DNA of 64,000 nt from positions 62,001-126,000 of the forward strand of contig CAJYIW010000001.1 in NCBI GenBank assembly GCA_913775095.1. Direction: 5' to 3'. Shown piece after piece: positions 8,217 to 15,242 of this stretch. Within the stretch, counting starts at the first letter, position 1; each line of letters starts with the position of its first letter. Source of the DNA: an uncultured Siphonobacter sp. (GTDB lineage: Bacteria; Bacteroidota; Bacteroidia; Cytophagales; Spirosomataceae). A model generated the notes under the pieces. It was not told the DNA's origin. It saw nothing but the letters and a program-made list of their open reading frames with translations, and made no database searches. Made by a program: the position numbers and the translations under genes.

Positions 8217-8991
8217 TTTCTGCTTCTTTGACGAAAATTTCCGACGCGGCGAGTCGCGTTTCTAAAAATTGAATGTAGACCTGTCGCTGCTCCTCGGGCG
8301 TACCCAGAGAAGGATCCACCAGTAACCAGTCGTCGGGAATGAGCTGTACGATGCCTTCAATGCGTTCCGAAGTCAGTATCGAGCGGAACGAACGGTCTGC
8401 TTCTGCCAACTGCGAAGCCTGCGGCAATAACACGTGGTCTTTCACCTGCACGAAAGGACGCGTGCTCTGAGCCTGCCAGTTGTCCCAGTTATGATGGAAA
8501 TAAAGCGAGGCTCCGTGATCAATCAGCCAGAGTTCCCGGTGCCACATCAGCATATTGGTGTTGCGGGCGGTGCGGTCCACATTGGTAATGAAGCAGTCGA
8601 ACCAGACAATCCGGGAAGCCAGCAGAGGTTCCACTGTGGTGACGAGGGCGTCAAACGTAATGGCTCCGGAGAGGTAATGTAAAGCCAGATTCAGTCCGCC
8701 ACTGGTGCGTAATAAATCCTGAATTTCCTCATCCGGTTCCGTGCGACTCATGTCCGGGTCCAGCTCACTGAAGACCAGCTCCGGAATTTTAAAACCGAGC
8801 AACCGGGCCAGTTCACCGCCGATTAGTTCCGCAATGAGGGCTTTAATGCCCTGGCCGGCTCCCCTGAATTTCTGGACGTATAGAAAACCATCGTCGGCTT
8901 CGACAATGGCCGGTAAGGAACCGCCCTCTCGCAGAGGAGTGACGTAACGGGTTACCTGCACCGTGCGGAGTTCAAATTGTATATCGTTCAC
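8194..8991 (-). CDS. HipA-like Ser/Thr kinase family protein
   Basis: 265 residues, shorter than classical HipA (about 440). The N-terminal part has a nucleotide-binding lobe (FLYVQKFRGAGQGIKALIAELIGGELA, about 31-57; K at about 35). The catalytic region is WFDCFITNVDRTARNTNML at about 149-167 (Asp in NVDR, Asn in NTNM), followed by LWLIDHGASLYFHH, where DHG stands in the metal-binding DFG-like place. This fits the short HipA family found with DUF3037. No HipB-type DNA-binding antitoxin is encoded nearby. An inverted repeat lies 23-43 bases upstream of the start. Whether it acts as a toxin, a regulator or in another role is unknown. Confidence 0.82.
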   Translation of the reverse strand: MNDIQFELRTVQVTRYVTPLREGGSLPAIVEADDGFLYVQKFRGAGQGIKALIAELIGGELARLLGFKIPELVFSELDPDMSRTEPDEEIQDLLRTSGGLNLALHYLSGAITFDALVTTVEPLLASRIVWFDCFITNVDRTARNTNMLMWHRELWLIDHGASLYFHHNWDNWQAQSTRPFVQVKDHVLLPQASQLAEADRSFRSILTSERIEGIVQLIPDDWLLVDPSLGTPEEQRQVYIQFLETRLAASEIFVKEAENARKALI

Positions 8992-9013
8992 AGGCTTAAT
9001 GAGAAACTATCAA

Positions 9014-9034
9014 TTCTAAAAATTGAATTTAGAA
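9014..9034 (-). promoter_or_regulatory. Inverted repeat upstream of the HipA-like gene, candidate operator
   Basis: TTCTAAA-N7-TTTAGAA with 7-bp perfect arms, also read as TCAATT...AATTGA in its centre. It is placed where a repressor could block transcription of the HipA-like/DUF3037 pair. Confidence 0.4.
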
Positions 9035-9050
9035 CGAAGGTAAGGGGTAA

Positions 9051-9086
9051 TTAAAAAATATACCCCCGGATTTTCGTCCGAGGGTA
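9051..9086 (-). terminator. Rho-independent terminator of the prolyl oligopeptidase gene
   Basis: Read on the minus strand: TACCCTCGGA / TCCGGGGGTA stem (one mismatch), loop CGAAAA, then a tract with six T. It begins 25 bases after the stop codon at 9111. Confidence 0.8.
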
Positions 9087-9110
9087 ATCATTCCAGGAAT
9101 AAATGAAGAA

Positions 9111-11222
9111 TTAGTTAACCGTCTTTATGCCCATATTCTCGAACATAAAAGCCCATTTATCGGCTTGTTCTTCAATAATTTTAGCCGTAGGTTTCCCCGC
9201 TCCGTGCCCGGCGGAAGTTTCAATGCGGATGAGTACCGGATTCGGACCCTGGTGTTTTTCCTGCAAGGTAGCGGCAAACTTGAAGCTGTGTGCGGGCACC
9301 ACCCGGTCGTCATGATCAGCGGTGGTTACCATCGTTGCCGGATACGCCGTTCCTGCTTTGAGTTGATGCAGAGGCGAATAGCGATACAGATTTTCAAAGC
9401 TTTCTTTCGACTGAGCACTCGAACCATATTCCACGACCCAGCCCCAGCCGACCGTAAACTGGTGAAAACGAAGCATATCCATAACGCCTACGGCCGGAAA
9501 CGCAACTCTGAATAAATCAGGACGCTGGGTCATGACGGCACCGACGAGTAAGCCCCCGTTCGAGCCGCCGGAAATGGCCAGCCGTTCTTTGCTGGTGTAC
9601 TTCTCTTTCTGGAGATACTCGGCCGCCGCAATGAAGTCATCAAAGACGTTCTGTTTCTTTTCCAGCATGCCGCCCTTGTGCCAGCTTTCGCCGTATTCAC
9701 CGCCGCCGCGAAGGTTGGCCTGAGCGTAGATTCCGCCATTTTCGAGCAGAATGATATTGGAAGTGCTGAACGCCGGGGTCAGGCTCACGTTGAAACCACC
9801 GTAGGCGTACAACAGGGTAGGAGCCGTTCCATCCAGTTTCAGGCCCTTTTTATAGGTCAGAAACATGGGAACTTTCGTGCCGTCCTTACTGGGGAAAAAG
9901 ACCTGTTTCGTCTCGTATGCCGTGGGATCGAACTTGACTTCCGATTTCCGGAATAACTCCGATTTGCCCGTAGCAATGGTGTATTTGAAAATCGTTGAGG
10001 GGTATAAAAACGAAGTGAAGACATAAAAAAGCTCTTTATCTTCCTTATTACCGCCCCAGCCGCTGGAACTGCCCAGTCCGGGTAAGTCAACGGCGTGGTC
10101 GAGTTTTCCAGTTTTCAGATCATACTGAAAAATCCGGTCTGAAGCATCTTTGAGGTAACTGGCAAATAACTTACCCCCGCCCGTACCCGCCGATTCGAGC
10201 TTCTCGGGTTTTTCGGCGACAAAATCCTGTTGCTGTTTCGTGGCTGCATCGACCAGAGCAATGCGGTAGTTGGGAGCCTTTTCATTGGTATGCACCAGCA
10301 ACTTGCCACCGATGTTATCAACGACAGAATAGTTATGCTCAAACCCTTTGAAAAGAAGCGTGAACTCTTTCTGGCCCTTACTTAAATCCTTTACCCAAAT
10401 CTCCGAGCCGTCGGTTCCTTCCGAGCTGTTAATGATGAGAAAGCGTTCGTCTTCCGTGGTTTGAGCAAAGAAATAACGCAGAGGATGTTCCTTATCTTCA
10501 AAGACCAGTTGATCTTCCGACTGAGCAGTACCTAATTTGTGGTAATAGATTTTATGAAAACGGTTGGCCGCTGAAAGTTTTTCTCCTTCTTTCGGTTCAT
10601 CGTAGCGACTGTAATAAAAACCGTCCTTATACCAGGCGGCTCCGCTGAATTTGAGCCAGTTGAGCTGATCTTTGGTCTTTTTGCGGGTCGCAATTTCCAT
10701 CACTTCCATTTCCTGCCAGTCTGAACCCGCCCGGTTGATGCTCAGGGCCGTGTATTTATGATCGTGGGAAAACCCGGCAAATCCCGCCGTTACCGTTCCG
10801 TCACTGGATAACTGGTTAGGGTCCAGAAAAACTTCAGGCTGGGCCGTTAACCCCTTCTGGTAATAAATGACCGCCTGATTTTGCAGGCCATCATTTTTGG
10901 AGAAAAAGTAATACGATCCAATGCGAAACGGAGCCCCGTATTTGGGGTAATTCCAGAGGGCTTCGAGCCGCTTTTTAATGGTATTTCGAAACGGAATTTT
11001 CTCCAGATACTGGGAGGTAAGCTGGTTTTGTTCCTTCACCCAGGCCTTGGTGGCGGCAGAGGTATCGTTCTCAAGCCAGCGGTACGGATCAGCCACGGAG
11101 GTTCCAAAATACTGATCACGAACAGTATCGTCTTTTCTGGTTTTCGGATAATTCAGGGATTGTGACATACAGGTACTTGCGTAGGCGAGGCCCAGCGATA
11201 AAAGCCAATAGGAATGTTTCAT
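9111..11222 (-). CDS. Prolyl oligopeptidase family serine peptidase (S9A)
   Basis: 703 residues, the usual length for prolyl endopeptidase, which cuts short peptides after proline. A hydrophobic N-terminus (YWLLSLGLAYASTCMSQ) suggests export to the periplasm. A beta-propeller region (about 80-420) begins after the DPYRWLE motif at about 45-51. The alpha/beta-hydrolase domain carries the catalytic triad: Ser554 in GGSNGG, Asp638 in the DHDDRVVP motif and His673 in SAGHGAG. The GGGEYGESWHKGG loop before the serine is also typical. It is a single gene with its own terminator; its neighbours give no functional hint beyond peptide turnover. Confidence 0.95.
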   Translation of the reverse strand: MKHSYWLLSLGLAYASTCMSQSLNYPKTRKDDTVRDQYFGTSVADPYRWLENDTSAATKAWVKEQNQLTSQYLEKIPFRNTIKKRLEALWNYPKYGAPFRIGSYYFFSKNDGLQNQAVIYYQKGLTAQPEVFLDPNQLSSDGTVTAGFAGFSHDHKYTALSINRAGSDWQEMEVMEIATRKKTKDQLNWLKFSGAAWYKDGFYYSRYDEPKEGEKLSAANRFHKIYYHKLGTAQSEDQLVFEDKEHPLRYFFAQTTEDERFLIINSSEGTDGSEIWVKDLSKGQKEFTLLFKGFEHNYSVVDNIGGKLLVHTNEKAPNYRIALVDAATKQQQDFVAEKPEKLESAGTGGGKLFASYLKDASDRIFQYDLKTGKLDHAVDLPGLGSSSGWGGNKEDKELFYVFTSFLYPSTIFKYTIATGKSELFRKSEVKFDPTAYETKQVFFPSKDGTKVPMFLTYKKGLKLDGTAPTLLYAYGGFNVSLTPAFSTSNIILLENGGIYAQANLRGGGEYGESWHKGGMLEKKQNVFDDFIAAAEYLQKEKYTSKERLAISGGSNGGLLVGAVMTQRPDLFRVAFPAVGVMDMLRFHQFTVGWGWVVEYGSSAQSKESFENLYRYSPLHQLKAGTAYPATMVTTADHDDRVVPAHSFKFAATLQEKHQGPNPVLIRIETSAGHGAGKPTAKIIEEQADKWAFMFENMGIKTVN

Positions 11223-11373
11223 AGGTTACTGGCACATGGAAAATGACTCATTAAGATAAGTAAATATAAATGTCTTCGTGGATTATAAGTGAAAGCAGAT
11301 CATTTCTGACCGGGCTTTATTAGTCTGGTAACGGCAAACGTCATTTAAAGAGACCCCCTTACAAGCCATCAGC

Positions 11374-11400
11374 CTGTCATCCAGAGAGAAGCGAAGGAAC
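11374..11400. repeat. Partial copy of the GTCATCC intergenic repeat
   Basis: CTGTCATCCAGAGAGAAGCG... differs from the copy at 438-465 by one base over the first 20. The matching right end (GATGACAG) is absent here. Confidence 0.5.
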
Positions 11401-11465
11401 TGGCCTTAGGCTGAGTAACAGTTTGGTGAATGGAAGCAATTTCTGAACTTGAGTAAGCATTTCAG

Positions 11466-11523
11466 AACTTCCCGAAAGTTTTAAACTTTCGGGAAGTTTC
11501 ATTTGGATACTGCGATTAGGAGA
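11466..11523. repeat. Third copy of the AACTTCCCGAAAGTTT stem-loop with TTAGGAGA tail
   Basis: AACTTCCCGAAAGTTT (11466-11481) and AAACTTTCGGGAAGTT (11483-11498) form a perfect 16-bp stem, and TTAGGAGA follows at 11516-11523. Same architecture as the copies at 7524 and 7740. Confidence 0.75.
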
Positions 11524-11649
11524 AGAACGAATACGAGATAAGAAACCCGCAACAGTAGATGCTATTTGAAAAGAACTTCCCGAAAGGTTCATTAAATTAT
11601 CTAATAGATTGGAACAGTACATGTTTGGTATCCTCCCTAATTCCTATGA

Positions 11650-11687
11650 TTGTATTCTATATTTTTTATTAAATTTGTAGAATACAA
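11650..11687 (+). promoter_or_regulatory. Promoter enclosed by a perfect 10-bp inverted repeat
   Basis: TTGTATTCTA (11650-11659) and TAGAATACAA (11678-11687) flank an exact -7 box TAAATTTG (11670-11677). An ATTG at 11649-11652, overlapping the left arm, is a possible -33. The right arm ends 12 bases (11 intervening) before the ATG at 11699. A dimeric repressor bound here would shut the promoter; alternatively the arms pair in the mRNA leader if transcription starts further upstream. Confidence 0.65.
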
Positions 11688-11698
11688 CCGCAGGAATC

Positions 11699-12826
11699 AT
11701 GATTGATCGATTACTGGAAACACAACTGGAAGCTCGCTGGGGAACGGGAAAGGCCTTGGTGGTCTTGGGCCCGCGACAGGTCGGAAAAACCACCCTGCTG
11801 AAAAAACTCTGCGAGCAGAAGGGTTCTTATTTGTTGCTTAATGCCGACGAAGCCGACGTGCGTAGCCAGCTGGAAAATGCGAACCTCAGTCGGTTGAAGC
11901 AGATGCTGGGACCAAACAAAATCGTGTTCATCGACGAGGCTCAACGCATTCAGAATATTGGGTTGACGCTGAAATTACTGACCGATCAGTTACCCGACCG
12001 GCAGTTACTCGTCAGCGGTTCGTCGTCTCTGGAACTGGCTAATCAGATCAATGAACCCCTGACGGGAAGGAAATGGGAGTTTCGACTGTTTCCGATTTCC
12101 TGGGCGGAGTTAACTCAGTCAGCGGGATACCTGGAAGCTCACCGGCAACTGGAAACCCGGCTGCTCTATGGCATGTATCCGGACGTGGTGACCAGTCTGG
12201 GCGATGAGCGGGCTGTTTTGCAGCAACTCAGTACGAGTTACCTCTACAAGGATATTCTAACGTTCGGTGGCATCCGCCGACCCGAAATCCTCGATAAACT
12301 TCTGGTTGCTCTGGCTCTTCAGGTAGGTTCGGAAGTTTCGTATAATGAACTTTCGCAGTTACTGCAAATCGATCGGGCTACGGTGGAGAGTTACATCAGT
12401 CTGCTGGAAAAAGCCTTCATTGTGTTCCGGTTACAACCGCTGAGTCGAAATCTTCGCAACGAAATTAACAGCAGCCGCAAAGTATATTTTTACGATAATG
12501 GCATTCGTAACGCCATTCTGGCAGACTTCAAGCCGCTGGAGTTGCGGGGCGATGTGGGATCTTTGTGGGAAAATTTTCTGGTAAGCGAGCGTCAGAAACA
12601 CTTGCATTACCATCAGCAGTGGACGCGAAATTATTTCTGGCGAACGTATCAGCAACAGGAAATTGATTACATCGAAGAGCAGGACGGAGCGTTCCGGGCC
12701 TTCGAGTTTAAGTGGAATCCGAAGGCAAAAGCCCGTTTTTCGAGTACGTTTCTGGAAAGTTATAAACCTGAAATCACCCAGGTCATAAGCCGGGAAAATT
12801 TCGATTCCTTTGTCGGGGTCGACTAG
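11699..12826 (+). CDS. AAA ATPase with DUF4143 C-terminal domain
   Basis: 375 residues. The P-loop is GPRQVGKTTLLKK at about 24-36, Walker B is IVFIDEAQRI at about 77-86 and the sensor SGSSSLELA at about 114-122, as in the AAA_14 group. The middle segment (VSYNELSQLLQIDRATVESYISLLEKAFIVFRL) is a winged-helix-like region. The end is a DUF4143 domain with a PD-(D/E)XK nuclease-like signature: EIDYIEEQDG...AFEFKW near 320-340. Family members are common, standalone and of undefined role. The unusual inverted repeat around the promoter suggests tight control, possibly autogenous, because the protein has a possible DNA-binding segment. Confidence 0.88.
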   Translation: MIDRLLETQLEARWGTGKALVVLGPRQVGKTTLLKKLCEQKGSYLLLNADEADVRSQLENANLSRLKQMLGPNKIVFIDEAQRIQNIGLTLKLLTDQLPDRQLLVSGSSSLELANQINEPLTGRKWEFRLFPISWAELTQSAGYLEAHRQLETRLLYGMYPDVVTSLGDERAVLQQLSTSYLYKDILTFGGIRRPEILDKLLVALALQVGSEVSYNELSQLLQIDRATVESYISLLEKAFIVFRLQPLSRNLRNEINSSRKVYFYDNGIRNAILADFKPLELRGDVGSLWENFLVSERQKHLHYHQQWTRNYFWRTYQQQEIDYIEEQDGAFRAFEFKWNPKAKARFSSTFLESYKPEITQVISRENFDSFVGVD

Positions 12827-13009
12827 GAAACTGGTCTTCTTTTTTACCGGAAACGTATAGAATTTAGCGTGCTGGATCAGTCCTTAGTCGAACGCTCAGA
12901 CCAGCGGTAAAAATGCAAACGTTAGTTCTGTAAGTGTTCCTTTAAAAAAAACCGGGATAATGCTTTTACCGTTTTGTAAATAATAAGTCTAAAATCCGGA
13001 GCATAAGTT

Positions 13010-13017
13010 TAGTTTTG
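13010..13017 (+). promoter_or_regulatory. -7 promoter box upstream of the beta-barrel gene
   Basis: TAGTTTTG matches TAnnTTTG exactly, 59 bases before the chosen ATG at 13077. No -33 TTTG at the normal distance. Confidence 0.4.
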
Positions 13018-13076
13018 GTGGCTTGTTTATACGAAGCGTTCATTCTATTCAACTCATAAACGTCAGTGCGTATTTC

Positions 13077-13826
13077 ATGAAAAACAAATTTACGGGCCTT
13101 CTCTTTCTGATGATGGTACTTGCTTTCCCGGGTTATGCTCAATGGTCAGCGGGGATCGAAGCAGGCTATAATCAAAATGTTCTCTACACCAATGCGGGTG
13201 CTCTGGCGTTTACGAAGTACAGACCTCTCAACGGATTTTCCGTGGGCATTCCGGTGCAGTATCAAGTAAAAGACTGGTTCTCCATTCAGGCGGATCCGCA
13301 GTTTATCCAGAAAAACTATCAGGTCAAACGGACGCAGTTTTTCGAGGGAATCTATCAGGATAACATCAATTCCTACGTTCAGTTACCCCTGATGGGTCAC
13401 TTTACGTTCGGTGGAGAAAAACTGAAAGGGTTCCTGAATCTGGGAGGCTACGCTTCCTACTGGAGCATGGGCCGGATTAAAGGAGTACAGGCCAATATTT
13501 TCTCGGATATTGAATCTACCTCCGATACTCAGGAATACAACCGTTACCTGGAATTGAAAAACGGCTACGCTTACAACGAATCCTATACTTTCATCGATCG
13601 GAAGGATAACCGGGTTGAACTGGGCTGGCTGGCTGGGGCAGGCGTAAGCTACCAGTACAAAAAGTATCAGTTTTTTGTGGAGGGGCGTTATTACCAGTCC
13701 ATGACCGATCAGCAAAAAGACTACATGATTAATCAGATTCCCCGGTATAATCAGACCTATACGGCTCAGATTGGCTGTCTGTATCAGTTCGCGAAAAAGC
13801 CCAAAAAATCCGAGTCATCCAACTAA
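13077..13826 (+). CDS. Outer-membrane beta-barrel protein
   Basis: 249 residues from the ATG at 13077, chosen because a clean signal peptide follows (MKNKFTGLLFLMMVLAFPGYAQ); the longer TTG-started frame would bury it. The mature part alternates aromatic and polar residues as in small 8-10-stranded PorT/OmpW-like barrels: WFSIQADPQFIQKNY, GFLNLGGYASYWSM, YQFFVEGRYYQSM. It ends with a YTAQIGCLYQF strand and a charged tail. The specific function is unknown. The S41 peptidase lipoprotein starts 53 bases downstream on the same strand with no terminator between, so they may share a transcript. Confidence 0.8.
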   Translation: MKNKFTGLLFLMMVLAFPGYAQWSAGIEAGYNQNVLYTNAGALAFTKYRPLNGFSVGIPVQYQVKDWFSIQADPQFIQKNYQVKRTQFFEGIYQDNINSYVQLPLMGHFTFGGEKLKGFLNLGGYASYWSMGRIKGVQANIFSDIESTSDTQEYNRYLELKNGYAYNESYTFIDRKDNRVELGWLAGAGVSYQYKKYQFFVEGRYYQSMTDQQKDYMINQIPRYNQTYTAQIGCLYQFAKKPKKSESSN

Positions 13827-13879
13827 CTGTCAAGCTCTGGAAAACGGCTACGCCTTTCCGGCATCATCCTTTGATACGT

Positions 13880-15046
13880 ATGAAAATCCTATATTCTTTA
13901 GTAGCCGCCTTTATGGTGATGGGCCTGGTTTCCTGCCAGAAGGAATTGCCCGATCTGGAGCAGCCCGAGCAGTATATCGTCGGCAGTTTCAGCGAAGAGT
14001 TTGAAGCCTTCTGGAACGGTATGAACAACAACTACGTGTTCTGGGACGTCGATCCAACGGACTGGGATGCCGTTTATACCAAATACAAACCCCTGTTTGC
14101 CAGGCTAAACATCAATAAAGACGAAGACATCCGCAAGGCTTATACCTATTACCGGGAAATGACGGCTAATCTGGTGGATTCGCATTATACGCTGATACCG
14201 AGCAACAATGCCCTGCTGGATTCGGCAACGATCAATCCGGCGTACAAACGCATTCAGAAACGATCTGATTTCCACGGTTTTATTTCCGAAGGTTATTACT
14301 ACAACAACGTCTTTGTGAACATTCTGGGCCGAAACGGACTGCGAACGGTAGACAGCACCGACGGGGCTTACATGGTGACGGGTAAAACCAGTACTAATGT
14401 TCTGTACTTTCACTTCAATCAGTTTGATCTGAAGAACCGCTCCGAAAACGGTACGTTGGCGGAACGTCAGCTGATTCAGTATTTCTTCAATGGAATCAAT
14501 GATAACAGCGTTCGGAGTGTCGTTATCGATCTCCGTGGAAACGGGGGAGGAAACCTGGCGGATTTGAATTTCCTGATGGGTGCCTTTACGGATAAATCCT
14601 ATTCGTTCGGAGCGACCCGATCTAAAAATGGCCCCGGCCGCCTGGATTACACGCCCTGGATTGATGCCTCCGTAACTCCAAAAGCCGGAGCCAGAGCTTT
14701 CACCAAACCACTCATTGTGATTACGGATCAGTATTCGGTGAGTATGGCCGAGATCACGGCGATGGCTACCAAGGCACTTCCCGGTGGCAATGGCCGGGTA
14801 GTGGGCGAGCGTACCTGGGGAGCGAATGGCCCGCTAACCTCCAATGTGTTTTACAACGGCGGACAGTTTTCAACGGCTTTATTTAACCTGGTGTACACGT
14901 CCTCGCAAATGCTTCGCTACAAAGATGGCGTAGTGTACGAAGGGGTAGGTTTCCCGCCGGATGTAACCGTGACGCTGAATGTTCTTCAGTTCCAGTCAGG
15001 ACGGGATAACCAGCTGGAGCGGGCGTTGACTTTAGCCAATCAGTAA
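13880..15046 (+). CDS. S41 family peptidase, predicted lipoprotein
   Basis: 388 residues from the ATG at 13880, which opens a lipoprotein signal with Cys19 (FMVMGLVSC). The peptidase region shows VRSVVIDLRGNGGGN at about 211-225 (oxyanion-loop strand) and TDQYSVSMAEITAMA at about 282-296, where Ser288 is the likely nucleophile. The lysine of CtpA-type proteases is not seen in the following GERTWGANG segment. Instead Ser101-His102 (VDSHYTL) and Glu in VYEGVGFPPD resemble the Ser-His-Ser-Glu arrangement of tricorn-type (S41B) enzymes. No PDZ domain is obvious. It probably degrades or processes envelope peptides. A strong terminator follows. Confidence 0.85.
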   Translation: MKILYSLVAAFMVMGLVSCQKELPDLEQPEQYIVGSFSEEFEAFWNGMNNNYVFWDVDPTDWDAVYTKYKPLFARLNINKDEDIRKAYTYYREMTANLVDSHYTLIPSNNALLDSATINPAYKRIQKRSDFHGFISEGYYYNNVFVNILGRNGLRTVDSTDGAYMVTGKTSTNVLYFHFNQFDLKNRSENGTLAERQLIQYFFNGINDNSVRSVVIDLRGNGGGNLADLNFLMGAFTDKSYSFGATRSKNGPGRLDYTPWIDASVTPKAGARAFTKPLIVITDQYSVSMAEITAMATKALPGGNGRVVGERTWGANGPLTSNVFYNGGQFSTALFNLVYTSSQMLRYKDGVVYEGVGFPPDVTVTLNVLQFQSGRDNQLERALTLANQ

Positions 15047-15069
15047 GATTAATAAGGGTTCTATTGATG

Positions 15070-15105
15070 AAAGAGTGCTGATTTTGCAAAATCAGCACTC
15101 TTTTT
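15070..15105 (+). terminator. Rho-independent terminator after the S41 peptidase
   Basis: Perfect AAAGAGTGCTGATTTT / AAAATCAGCACTCTTT stem with a two-base loop and a T run. Confidence 0.93.
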
Positions 15106-15189
15106 GTTTCCAGCAAGCCGAGGCACCAATCATCATTTATATTTAATATGGAACCTCAGAACTTCCTGATAAGATAATACAGCTCTGGT

Positions 15190-15218
15190 TTTGAAGTAAT
15201 GGTGTAGCTCTAGTTTCG
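15190..15218 (+). promoter_or_regulatory. Candidate promoter of the TonB-dependent receptor gene
   Basis: TTTG at 15190-15193 and TAGTTTCG at 15211-15218 (one mismatch to TAnnTTTG) with a 17-base spacer, 24 bases before the ATG. Confidence 0.4.
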
Positions 15219-15242
15219 GCCCTGAAATTTACCCTTACATTC

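Larger units (their letters stand above)
11223..11649. other. Gene-free stretch carrying dispersed repeats
   Basis: About 430 bases between the divergently transcribed peptidase and AAA ATPase genes. It contains the partial GTCATCC repeat (11374-11400), a full stem-loop repeat (11466-11523) and a half copy, AACTTCCCGAAAGGTTC, at 11574-11590. An 81-codon minus-strand frame across it is built from these repeats and is not considered a gene. Confidence 0.6.

Noticed and set aside
11377-11622. 81-codon minus-strand frame before the AAA ATPase
   Set aside because: It is made of intergenic repeat sequence and has no protein likeness.
13023-13826. TTG start for the beta-barrel gene
   Set aside because: It would place 18 residues before a well-formed signal peptide that begins at the ATG at 13077.
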